A DNA stretch of 16,972 nucleotides from Wenzhouxiangella sp. Its GTDB lineage: Bacteria > Pseudomonadota > Gammaproteobacteria > Xanthomonadales > Wenzhouxiangellaceae. Shown here piece after piece: positions 9,107 through 15,251 of this stretch. The stretch spans positions 1 through 16,972 of the forward strand of contig JAASTB010000015.1 in NCBI GenBank assembly GCA_021767625.1. The letters are read 5' to 3'. The stretch's first letter is position 1. Every line of letters starts with the position of its first letter. The notes below the pieces were generated by a model that worked only from the letters and a program-made list of their open reading frames with translations, ran no database searches and was not told the DNA's origin. The position numbers and the translations under genes are program-made.

Positions 9107-10421
9107 CGGAAAATGCCTGGCGGGTGAAGTTCACCGGCTCGCCCTCGCTGACCAGGACGTTGTCCTCGATGCGGATACCGCCGAAGGGCGTCAGGCGTTC
9201 GACCGCCTGCCAGTCCACTTTCGAAGCGTGGTCGCTCGCGCGCAGTTTCTCGAGGAAACTTGGAATGAAGTACAGGCCCGGCTCGACGGTCACCACGTTG
9301 CCCGGCTCGAGCGTGCGGGTCAGGCGCAGCGCCGGGTAGCGCTCCGGCGCCGGCACATCCACGCCGCGCTCGTCCTTGAGCCCGGCCACGTCGTGGACCT
9401 GGGCGCCGATGTAGTGCCCGAGGCCGTGCGGCAGGAAGTGCGTGGTCACGCCGGTTTCGACCTGCTCTTCGGGCGCCATGCGTACGATGCCGGCATGCTC
9501 GAGCACGGCGGCCACTGCGCGATGCGCTTCGCGGTGCAGGTCGACGAAATTCTCGCCGGCCCGGACGCGGTCGACCAGGCGGCGCTGGGCGGCATCCATC
9601 GCCTCGATGAGGTCGCCGAACTCGCGGTGTTCGTCCAGGGTCCAGGTGCGCGTGATGTCGGCCGCGTAGCCGCGCCAGTCGGCGCCGGCGTCGAGCAGGA
9701 AGCTGCGCACCGGCTTCGGCCGCTCCGGCGAGCGGAACTGGTAGTGGAGCACCGCGCCGTGGTCGTTGAGCGCGACGATGCTGTTGTATGGCAGGGTGTC
9801 CTGGTCTTCGCCCATGGCCGCCAGGTAGGCCAGGTGGATTTCGAGTTCGCTCTTGCCGGCCCGGAAGGCCTCGGCCGCCGCCAGGTGCCCCAACACGGCG
9901 AGCTGGTTGGCGCGCTCGATGCAGTCGCGCTCCCAGGCGGTCTTGCGGGTGCGCATTTCGTCGAGGCGCCACATCAGTTCGGGCGGATTGAGGTCCGCGC
10001 CGTCGAGCAGGCCGCCGACCGCCCGCTCGTCGCCGATGACGGCCAGCGCCCGCTGCTGCCGGAACTGCTCGTGCCAGCCATCCGGCGATCGCACGGTCTC
10101 GACGTCCAGGCTTCCGGTCAGCCAGTCGCCCGGCGGCTCGGGCGGCATGTGCCAGAAATCGTCGGGCTGGCAATACCACAGGCGCGGCTTCTCGCCCGGC
10201 CGCAACTCGAGCAGGCTGTCGGCCGCAAAGGGCAGCGGTACCAGGGCCACGAAGGGCCCGTGCGCCCGAAACGGCGGGTGCTGATCGTCGAACAGCCGGT
10301 TCTCGGGCCGGCCGGAGTGGATCAGCAGGCCGTCGTAGCCGAGCTCGGTCAGGATTTCGTCGATTTCCTCGCGCCGATGTTCGACGTGGCGGGCGTATAG
10401 CAGCGCTTCCGGGTTGGGCAT
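9093..10421 (-). CDS. pepQ: Xaa-Pro dipeptidase
   Basis: PepQ hydrolyses dipeptides with C-terminal proline in the cytoplasm, using two metal ions (usually manganese). The 442 residues match E. coli PepQ (443) throughout, including the N-terminal LLIHSG and DDQHPPF segments. The five metal ligands are all present: Asp244 and Asp255 (LLDAGADWRGYAADITRTW), His332 (PHGLGHYIGAQVHDVAG), Glu380 (VEPGLYFIP) and Glu419 (GGIRIEDN). The start MPNPEALLYARHVEHRREEID agrees with the family N-terminus. The last four residues (ERSR) and the stop codon lie inside the right arm of the 8961-9106 inverted repeat, so that element has probably set the C-terminus. The gene diverges from cysS across a 71-base gap. 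Confidence 0.96.
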   Translation of the reverse strand: MPNPEALLYARHVEHRREEIDEILTELGYDGLLIHSGRPENRLFDDQHPPFRAHGPFVALVPLPFAADSLLELRPGEKPRLWYCQPDDFWHMPPEPPGDWLTGSLDVETVRSPDGWHEQFRQQRALAVIGDERAVGGLLDGADLNPPELMWRLDEMRTRKTAWERDCIERANQLAVLGHLAAAEAFRAGKSELEIHLAYLAAMGEDQDTLPYNSIVALNDHGAVLHYQFRSPERPKPVRSFLLDAGADWRGYAADITRTWTLDEHREFGDLIEAMDAAQRRLVDRVRAGENFVDLHREAHRAVAAVLEHAGIVRMAPEEQVETGVTTHFLPHGLGHYIGAQVHDVAGLKDERGVDVPAPERYPALRLTRTLEPGNVVTVEPGLYFIPSFLEKLRASDHASKVDWQAVERLTPFGGIRIEDNVLVSEGEPVNFTRQAFSERSR

Positions 10422-10442
10422 GGGGCCAGAGCCTCTATCGGT

Positions 10443-10466
10443 TAGAATTTCACGCTTGTCATTCTA
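10443..10466. promoter_or_regulatory. Possible divergent -10 boxes between pepQ and cysS
   Basis: TAGAAT on the plus strand (10443-10448) and the same hexamer on the minus strand (ATTCTA at 10461-10466) form a 6-base inverted repeat in the short gap between the divergent genes. Either could serve as a -10 box with a leader of about 35-40 bases. No convincing -35 hexamer is seen at the right distance for either, so confidence is low. Confidence 0.22.
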
Positions 10467-10492
10467 GCGCGCAAGCGCCAATTCTTTTGACG

Positions 10493-11866
10493 ATGGCCAT
10501 CCAGATCTACAACACGCTGACCCGGCAGAAAGAGGATTTCGTACCGCTCGATCCCGAACGAGTGACGATGTATGCCTGCGGGCCCACGGTCTACAACTAC
10601 GCGCACATCGGCAACGCGCGACCGGCGGTGATCTTCGACCTGCTCTACCGCGTGCTCTCGCGGCGCTTCCCGAAGGTGGTCTACGCGCGCAACATCACCG
10701 ACGTCGACGACAAGATCAACAAGGCGGCAGCCGAACAGGGCGTGCCGATCGACACGATCACGAAGAAGTTCGCCGACATCTACCACGACGACATGGCCGC
10801 GCTCGGCGTCGGCCAGCCCACCATCGAGCCGCGCGCGACCGATCACATCGACGCCATCATCGCCATGATCGAGCGCCTGATCGACAAGGGATTCGCCTAC
10901 GAAGCCGAAGGCCACGTGCTGTTCAGCATCGAACAGGCCGACGACTACGGCGAACTCTCGCGCCGCGACATGCGCGAGATGGTTGCCGGCGCGCGCGTGG
11001 AAGTCGCGCCCTACAAGCGCCACCCCGGCGACTTCGTGCTGTGGAAACCCTCCGACGAATCCCAGCCGGGCTGGGACAGTCCCTGGGGCCACGGCCGCCC
11101 GGGCTGGCACATCGAGTGCTCGGCGATGAGCGCGGCCCACCTGGGCGAGGTCATCGACATCCACGGCGGCGGCCAGGACCTGATCTTTCCGCACCATGAA
11201 AACGAGATCGCCCAGAGCCGCTGCGCCCACGGCACCGACCGCTTCGCGCGCTACTGGATGCACAACGGTTTCGTGACCGTCGAGAAGCGCAAGATGTCCA
11301 AGTCCCTGGGCAACACGCTGATCGTCCACGAGCTGCTCAAGGAATGGCCGGGCGAAGTGATGCGCTATCTCCTGCTGTCGGCCCACTACCGCCAGCCGCT
11401 GGACTGGTCCGAAGGGGCGCTGGAACAGGCCCGCAACACGCTCGACCGGCTCTACGGCCTGCTGCGAGACCACCCGCCGGCGGATGCCGAGGCCGAGCCC
11501 CAAGCCGAGGTCGTCGCGGCCCTGGAAGACGATCTGAACACGCCTACGGCGCTGGCCGAACTCAACACCCTGGCCCGGCGCCTGTCCTTGGCCGATGAGA
11601 GCGAACAGCCCGGGCTGGCCGCGAAGCTCAAGGCCACGGCCGGTCTGCTCGGCCTGCTTCAGGCGGACCCGGAAGACTGGTTCAAGCAGCGTCCCGGCAG
11701 CGACGAGGTCGACGAAGCCAAAATCGAGGACCTGATCGCGCAGCGCAACGCCGCGCGCAAGGACCGCGACTTCGCCACCGCCGACCGCATCCGCGACGAA
11801 CTGGCCGAACGCGGCATCGAGCTCGAGGACGGACCCGGCGGCACGCGCTGGAAGGTGACCTCATGA
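10493..11866 (+). CDS. cysS: Cysteinyl-tRNA synthetase
   Basis: CysRS charges tRNA-Cys with cysteine in the cytoplasm. The protein is 457 residues from the ATG at 10493 (MAIQIYNTLTRQKEDFVPL); a TTG two codons upstream (10487) would also be in frame but is less likely. Class I signatures are HIGN at 38-41 and KMSKS at 267-271. The zinc site that selects cysteine is complete: Cys29, Cys209 (HIECSAMS), His234 and Glu238 (FPHHENEIAQS), almost the same numbering as E. coli. The C-terminal part (about 400-457) ends with the usual anticodon-binding tail (YATADRIRDELAERGIELEDGPGGTRWK-like). The stop overlaps the sufE start by four bases (ATGA). No T-box or attenuator is seen upstream. Confidence 0.98.
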   Translation: MAIQIYNTLTRQKEDFVPLDPERVTMYACGPTVYNYAHIGNARPAVIFDLLYRVLSRRFPKVVYARNITDVDDKINKAAAEQGVPIDTITKKFADIYHDDMAALGVGQPTIEPRATDHIDAIIAMIERLIDKGFAYEAEGHVLFSIEQADDYGELSRRDMREMVAGARVEVAPYKRHPGDFVLWKPSDESQPGWDSPWGHGRPGWHIECSAMSAAHLGEVIDIHGGGQDLIFPHHENEIAQSRCAHGTDRFARYWMHNGFVTVEKRKMSKSLGNTLIVHELLKEWPGEVMRYLLLSAHYRQPLDWSEGALEQARNTLDRLYGLLRDHPPADAEAEPQAEVVAALEDDLNTPTALAELNTLARRLSLADESEQPGLAAKLKATAGLLGLLQADPEDWFKQRPGSDEVDEAKIEDLIAQRNAARKDRDFATADRIRDELAERGIELEDGPGGTRWKVTS

Positions 11867-12282
11867 GCATCGAGACGGCACAACGCGAAATCGTCGAGGA
11901 GTTCGGCCTGTTCGACGACTGGATGGACCGTTACCAGTACCTGATCGACCTGGGCAGGAAACTGCCCGAACTCGATGCCGCCGACATGGTCGAGGACCAC
12001 CTGCTGGCCGGCTGCCAGTCGCAGGTCTGGCTGATCACCGAGGGCGACGCCGACCGCATGGTCTTTCGCGCCAACTCGGACGCGGCCATCGTCTCGGGCC
12101 TGATCGCCCTGCTGCTGAAGGTCTACTCCGGGCGCAGCGCGCAGGAGATTCTCGACTCCGAGCCGCATTTCGTCGTCGAGATCGGCCTGAGCGACCATCT
12201 CTCGCCGACCCGGGCGAACGGGCTCAACGCCATGCTCGCCGAGATTCGACGGCAGGCGCAGCTGGCGCTGCAGGCGGCGTGA
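11863..12282 (+). CDS. sufE: SufE-family cysteine desulfuration (sulfur acceptor) protein
   Basis: SufE takes the persulfide sulfur from the cysteine desulfurase SufS (or CsdA) and passes it to the Fe-S scaffold. The 139 residues cover the whole family fold. The acceptor cysteine is Cys51 in LLAGCQSQVWL, the same position as in E. coli SufE. The motifs FDDWMDRYQYLIDLGRKLPEL and IVSGLIALLLKVYSGRSAQEIL are typical. CsdE has the same fold, so the partner (SufS or CsdA) is not certain, and no suf or csd genes lie nearby. The four-base overlap with cysS implies coupled translation, a pairing that makes sense because both products handle cysteine. A GC-rich hairpin follows the stop. Confidence 0.92.
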   Translation: MSIETAQREIVEEFGLFDDWMDRYQYLIDLGRKLPELDAADMVEDHLLAGCQSQVWLITEGDADRMVFRANSDAAIVSGLIALLLKVYSGRSAQEILDSEPHFVVEIGLSDHLSPTRANGLNAMLAEIRRQAQLALQAA

Positions 12283-12284
12283 CG

Positions 12285-12303
12285 GGCGGCGGCTGACGCC
12301 GCC
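12285..12303 (+). terminator. GC-rich hairpin after sufE, possible terminator
   Basis: GGCGGCG (12285-12291) pairs perfectly with CGCCGCC (12297-12303) around a GCTGA loop, two bases after the sufE stop codon. The following bases are T-rich but broken by C and G (GTTCGTTCGCTCCTTCGTTC), so termination would be imperfect or Rho-assisted. Confidence 0.45.
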
Positions 12304-12608
12304 GCGTTCGTTCGCTCCTTCGTTCTTTCGTTCCGGCGCGTGGGGCATTGGGGACCTGGGCACATCTGGCGCCACCAGGTGTTATGGGGGTCTCGACACT
12401 TCGCGGGCGCTAGTCGGGATGGTGTCACCGGACGCTTTGGTGGTCTCGACAAGTCAAAGGCGTTTCGCCCGGGCCCGCTTCGCGATGGCCCGGCTGGCCG
12501 CGTGGTGCCCGGGATCGTTTCCGGAAGTGGCCATGGGAGAGGTTCTAGGCTTGCGCTCCTGATCGGTTACACCGCGCGCTTCGCACGCGCCAGCTGCGGG
12601 GATTCGGA

Positions 12609-12686
12609 GGCGTAGGTTGCGTGGAGCGAAGCGCAACGCATCGCCTGATGCGTTACGGCCCAATGGGCCTCCACGCATCCTACGCC
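12609..12686. repeat. Nested palindromic intergenic element
   Basis: Outer arms GGCGTAGGTTGCGTGG (12609-12624) and 12671-12686 pair at 15 of 16 positions. Inside are two further perfect hairpins: AACGCATC/GATGCGTT (12635-12642 with 12647-12654) and GGCCC/GGGCC (12657-12661 with 12665-12669). The 78-base unit therefore folds like a small cloverleaf. Elements with the pattern GTAGGNTGCGTGGAGCGAAGCG...CCTACG are, from memory, widely scattered between genes in proteobacteria. It is not a tRNA: no anticodon or T-loop consensus is seen. Confidence 0.78.
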
Positions 12687-12878
12687 ACCGAGCGCGACCC
12701 GGATCCAACCGGTAGAAGCCGCGCTGCCATCGTGCCGGCTTCGTCCCAATCCGGAAGGGGCCACCGGATCCTCCGACGGAAGCTTCGCGCAGGCACCGCC
12801 CCGAAGGGGCCAGCCCCCACAACCCCCTAAGGACCGAACCAACCGAGCGTGGGACTTTGACTTTGAAGAGCGATTTTT

Positions 12879-12910
12879 GGTGACTTTTTTCGCTCCGGAA
12901 AAAAGTTACC
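12879..12910. repeat. Hairpin with T6/A6 arms inside the large inverted repeat
   Basis: GGTGACTTTTTTC (12879-12891) pairs with GAAAAAAGTTACC (12898-12910) at 12 of 13 positions, with a GCTCCG loop. The arms themselves hold the T- and A-runs, so it is not a standard terminator in either direction, though a transcript entering it would form a strong stem. Similar GTAACTTT...AAAGTNACC hairpins occur in intergenic DNA of xanthomonads and pseudomonads as I recall; this is not verified here. Confidence 0.6.
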
Positions 12911-13070
12911 CGGCGCAAGTGCCTGCGAAGCAGGCCGGCCGGAACGCCTTTGACTTGTCGAGGATCGCACTGCAGCCAGTCGCACCGCCGTGCCTAACGC
13001 CCGCGAAGTGTCGAGACCCCCACACCGCCCGGTGGCACCAACCTCACCCGAGCCCCAACGCAAAACGCGC

Positions 13071-13120
13071 CGGAACGAATTAACGAACGAACGAAGGAGC
13101 GAACAAACGCGCGAACGAAA
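13071..13120. repeat. Degenerate CGAA/GAAC short tandem tract
   Basis: The stretch is built of repeated CGAA and CGAACGAA units with a few substitutions (CGAATTAACGAACGAACGAA, then AGGAGCGAACAAACGCGCGAACGA). Its counterpart on the other arm is the CGTTCGTTCGCTCCTTCGTT tract at 12305-12332. It lies outside any coding region, between the dksA terminator and the inverted-repeat arm. Such a tract may vary in copy number by slippage, with no obvious phase-variable gene attached. Confidence 0.55.
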
Positions 13121-13140
13121 AAGCCCCGACACAGCGGGGC
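13118..13140 (-). terminator. Rho-independent terminator of dksA
   Basis: Read on the minus strand, GCCCCG pairs with CGGGGC around a 6-base loop and is followed by five T (13118-13122). It starts 42 bases after the dksA stop codon, which suits termination of that gene. Confidence 0.8.
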
Positions 13141-13181
13141 CTCTTCACGTAGACGCGCTGGCGGGCCTGGCGCCCGGGGGC

Positions 13182-13607
13182 TCAGCGATCCCGCATCTGC
13201 TTCTGCTTGAGTTCCCAGCGCTCCTGGGCATCCAGGCACAGCGTGGCGATCGGGCGGGCCTCGAGGCGGGCCAGACCGATTTCCTCACCGGTTTCCTCGC
13301 AGAAGCCGTACTCGCCGTCGTCGATGCGGGCCAGGGCCTGATCGATCTTGTTGAGCAGCTTGCGGTAGCGGTCACGCGTGCGCAGTTCCAGGCTGTTTTC
13401 CGTCTCGCGGCTGGCGCGTTCGGCCTCGTCGCCGACGTCGCGCACTTCACCGCGCAGGTTGTTGATCGTCTCCTGGGATTCCTGGATCAGGTCCTCGCGC
13501 CACTGCAACAGCTTGCGGCGGAAGTACTCCAGGTGTTCCTGGCACATGTATTCTTCGTCTTCGGAAGGCGTGTAGCCTTTCGGCAAATCGACAATCTTGC
13601 TGGGCAT
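13182..13607 (-). CDS. dksA: RNA polymerase-binding transcription factor DksA, reduced-cysteine type
   Basis: DksA enters the secondary channel of RNA polymerase and, with ppGpp, reshapes transcription of rRNA and amino-acid genes. The 141 residues include the long coiled coil (about 25-95) with the catalytic tip DxxDxA at Asp57-Asp60-Ala62 (RDVGDEAERAS), followed by the globular domain (GEYGFCEETGEEIGLARLEARPIATLCLDAQERWELKQ). In E. coli this domain carries a four-cysteine zinc finger. Here the pairs read CEET (Cys103, Thr106) and CLDA (Cys124, Ala127), so only two cysteines remain and tight zinc binding is doubtful. Such forms are known from other proteobacteria (for example Pseudomonas DksA2). 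The gene has its own terminator and a good promoter, and diverges from yidD. Confidence 0.96.
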   Translation of the reverse strand: MPSKIVDLPKGYTPSEDEEYMCQEHLEYFRRKLLQWREDLIQESQETINNLRGEVRDVGDEAERASRETENSLELRTRDRYRKLLNKIDQALARIDDGEYGFCEETGEEIGLARLEARPIATLCLDAQERWELKQKQMRDR

Positions 13608-13649
13608 CAGCTCTTGGCCTCTTCAAGCCAGGTTGTTGCAAAACCGCCG

Positions 13650-13680
13650 ATTATATATCCTAGGACGGAATTCCGGGCAA
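13650..13680 (-). promoter_or_regulatory. Candidate sigma-70 promoter of dksA
   Basis: On the minus strand TTGCCC (13675-13680) is followed after 17 bases by TATATA (13652-13657), which overlaps a better TATAAT (13650-13655) at 19 bases. This AT-rich TATATAAT block is the only one in the 79-base gap. A start site near 13645 would give a leader of about 38 bases. TATATA is self-complementary, so the same block might also serve yidD in the other direction. Confidence 0.5.
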
Positions 13681-13686
13681 CCCCCA

Positions 13687-13920
13687 ATGCAGACCTTGTT
13701 ACTCGCCCTGATCCGGGCCTACCGCTACGTGCTGTCACCCTGGATCGGCGGCCAATGCCGCTTCGAACCCACCTGTTCGGTCTACGCCATGCAGGCGATC
13801 GAGCTCTACGGGCCCTGGCGAGGTAGCTGGATGGCGATCAAGCGGCTGTTGCGCTGTCATCCTTTCTGCCCCGGGGGCAAGGACCCGGTACCCGGCTACC
13901 GAGACGACGAGGTGAAATGA
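13687..13920 (+). CDS. yidD: Membrane protein insertion efficiency factor YidD
   Basis: YidD is a small peripheral inner-membrane protein that assists YidC in membrane protein insertion. The 77 residues show the family pattern: amphipathic N-terminal helix (LLLALIRAYRYVLSPWIGG), CRFEPTCSVYAMQAI with two conserved cysteines, GSWMAIKRLLRCHPF and the C-terminal PGGKDPVP. The start was taken at the ATG at 13687 because it matches the family N-terminus; the frame is open further upstream into dksA on the other strand. In many bacteria yidD sits between rnpA and yidC; here it stands instead beside dksA and overlaps the next gene by four bases (ATGA), so it is coupled to a dihydroorotase homologue. 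Confidence 0.95.
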   Translation: MQTLLLALIRAYRYVLSPWIGGQCRFEPTCSVYAMQAIELYGPWRGSWMAIKRLLRCHPFCPGGKDPVPGYRDDEVK

Positions 13921-15248
13921 GCCGCTGGCTGCTCACCAACGCCCGGCTGGTCAGTGATGGGGAAACAATCGAGACGGATGTCCGGATTGAAAGGGGGCGG
14001 ATCGACCAGATTGATGGCGGACTGAGCGCACGACCGCGCGAAATGGTCGTGGACGCCAACGGGCGGTATTTGCTGCCCGGAATGATCGACACTTACGTTC
14101 ATTTCCGCGAGCCCGGCCTGACACGCAAGGGCAGCATTGCCACGGAATCCCGCGCCGCCGTGGCCGGCGGCATCACCAGCTTTCTCGACCTGCCCGACAC
14201 CCTGCCGGCCACGACCACCCGGCGTGCCCTGGCCGACAAGTTCAGCCGTGCCCAGGGACGATCGTCAGCCAATTTCGGTTTCTACCTGGGCGCGGCGGCG
14301 GGCAACCTCGAAGAAATCCGCGCGACCGGCCCGTCGGAGTCCTGCGGCGTGTGCATCTGCGTGGGGGGCAGCGGTCGCGACGACGCCATCGAGGATCCCG
14401 ACCGGCTGGGCCAGTACCTTGCCGCGACGCCCCTGCCCGCGGTGCTGTACGGCGAGAACAGCGCGGTCGTGGAGGCCAATCGTGCTCGTGCCCTGTCCAG
14501 GCACGACGGCGACCTGAAGGCTTCGGTGCACGCGGAAATCCATTCGCGCGAAGCCAGCCGGGCGGCGCTGGACCTGGTGTCCCGGCTGGGAGACCGACCG
14601 CGACTCCACATCGCCGGCATCAGCACGATCGAGGAGACCGAAGCGCTCGAAACGGGGGGTTCGGAGCACAAGAGAACCACGGCGAGCACGCTGCTGCCGA
14701 ACCTCTATTTCATGGATGCCGACTACGACACGCTCGGCAACCTGATCAAGGCCGAGCCGTCCGTCAAGACCGAGGCGGACCGCCAGGCGCTCAGGCGCGC
14801 CCTGTCCGACGGGCGCATCGACATCATCGCCTCGGGCCATGCACCGCACTTGCTGCGTGAGAAGGGCCCGGGTTACAACGCGGCCGCCGCCGGCATGCCC
14901 GTGGTGCAATTCGCGCTTCCCGTCGCCTGGTCCATGGTGGCCGCCCGCATGCTCAGCCCGGAGAAGCTGGTCGAAAAGGTCGCGCACAACCCGGCTCGCC
15001 GCTTTGGCCTGCGCGAACGCGGCTTCGCGCGTGAAGGCTATTGGGCGGACCTGGTGCTGCTGGACGCGGGGCGCCGCTGCGTGGTCGACGAGCAGACGGT
15101 GCTGTCACATTGCGGCTGGACACCGTTCGCCGGGCGCAAACTGCCGGCGACGGTGGCCGCCACCTGGGTCAACGGGAAACTGGCCTGGCGCGAGGGCCTG
15201 CTGACGGGCCTGGTGCCAGGCATGCGACTGGACAGCGGTTTCGACTGA
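13917..15248 (+). CDS. Dihydroorotase-like amidohydrolase lacking most metal ligands (probable pseudo-enzyme)
   Basis: A 443-residue homologue of the dihydroorotase/allantoinase branch of amidohydrolases, nearest in pattern to dihydroorotases of Bacteroidetes and xanthomonads (VHFREPGLTRKGSIATESRAAVAGGITSFLDLPDTLPATTT; GLRERGFAREGYWADLVLLD; CGWTPFAG). The usual metal-binding positions are changed. The HxH motif reads YVH (Tyr60, His62; the related branch often has QVH). The VHCED position reads LYGEN (Tyr178 for His). LHVLHIST reads LHIAGIST (Gly234 for His). ATDHAPH reads ASGHAPH (Gly307 for the catalytic Asp). These readings were checked in the DNA and lie in an intact frame. Fold retained but catalysis lost is the simplest view, as in the non-catalytic PyrC partners of some aspartate carbamoyltransferases; this is inference. 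It is coupled to yidD and ends three bases from convergent murA. Confidence 0.9.
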   Translation: MSRWLLTNARLVSDGETIETDVRIERGRIDQIDGGLSARPREMVVDANGRYLLPGMIDTYVHFREPGLTRKGSIATESRAAVAGGITSFLDLPDTLPATTTRRALADKFSRAQGRSSANFGFYLGAAAGNLEEIRATGPSESCGVCICVGGSGRDDAIEDPDRLGQYLAATPLPAVLYGENSAVVEANRARALSRHDGDLKASVHAEIHSREASRAALDLVSRLGDRPRLHIAGISTIEETEALETGGSEHKRTTASTLLPNLYFMDADYDTLGNLIKAEPSVKTEADRQALRRALSDGRIDIIASGHAPHLLREKGPGYNAAAAGMPVVQFALPVAWSMVAARMLSPEKLVEKVAHNPARRFGLRERGFAREGYWADLVLLDAGRRCVVDEQTVLSHCGWTPFAGRKLPATVAATWVNGKLAWREGLLTGLVPGMRLDSGFD

Positions 15249-15251
15249 CGC

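Larger units (their letters stand above)
12311..13103. repeat. Large imperfect inverted repeat filling the sufE-dksA gap
   Basis: This gene-free stretch is framed by two arms of about 155 bases in inverted orientation. Four blocks pair in order: 12311-12324 with 13090-13103 (14 bases), 12329-12340 with 13066-13077 (CGTTCCGGCGCG, 12 bases), 12386-12409 with 12998-13021 (24 bases, perfect, core GGTCTCGACACTTCGCGGG) and 12445-12464 with 12943-12962 (CTCGACAAGTCAAAGGCGTT, 20 bases). Between blocks the arms diverge and differ in length. The inside (12465-12942) holds a nested palindrome (12609-12686), small hairpins at 12799-12811 (GCCCC/GGGGC) and 12921-12935 (GCCTGCGAAGCAGGC), and a T-rich hairpin at 12879-12910. 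Open frames across it have no recognisable protein character. It resembles a non-autonomous mobile or recombination-derived element; this is inference. Confidence 0.82.

Noticed and set aside
9228..10400. Plus-strand open frame of 390 codons and a minus-strand frame at 8950-10179.
   Set aside because: Both are alternative frames over pepQ, which has all five metal ligands in place.
11863..12282. CsdE instead of SufE.
   Set aside because: CsdE shares the fold and cysteine motif. With no csd or suf partner nearby the distinction cannot be made, and SufE is kept as the family name.
12609..12686. tRNA or structured riboswitch.
   Set aside because: The branched fold is tRNA-sized, but there is no anticodon arm, T-loop consensus or acceptor end, and it does not lie in a leader of a suitable gene.
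12454..12918. Minus-strand open frame of 154 codons in the sufE-dksA gap.
   Set aside because: It runs through two palindromic elements and several hairpins, shares no protein features, and its product is a low-complexity mix of Arg, Gly and Ser. Treated as repeat DNA.
14091..14100. Sequencing error as the cause of the lost dihydroorotase ligands.
   Set aside because: The four changed positions are spread over more than 700 bases, each in an intact frame with correct flanking motifs, so single-base errors at all four are unlikely.
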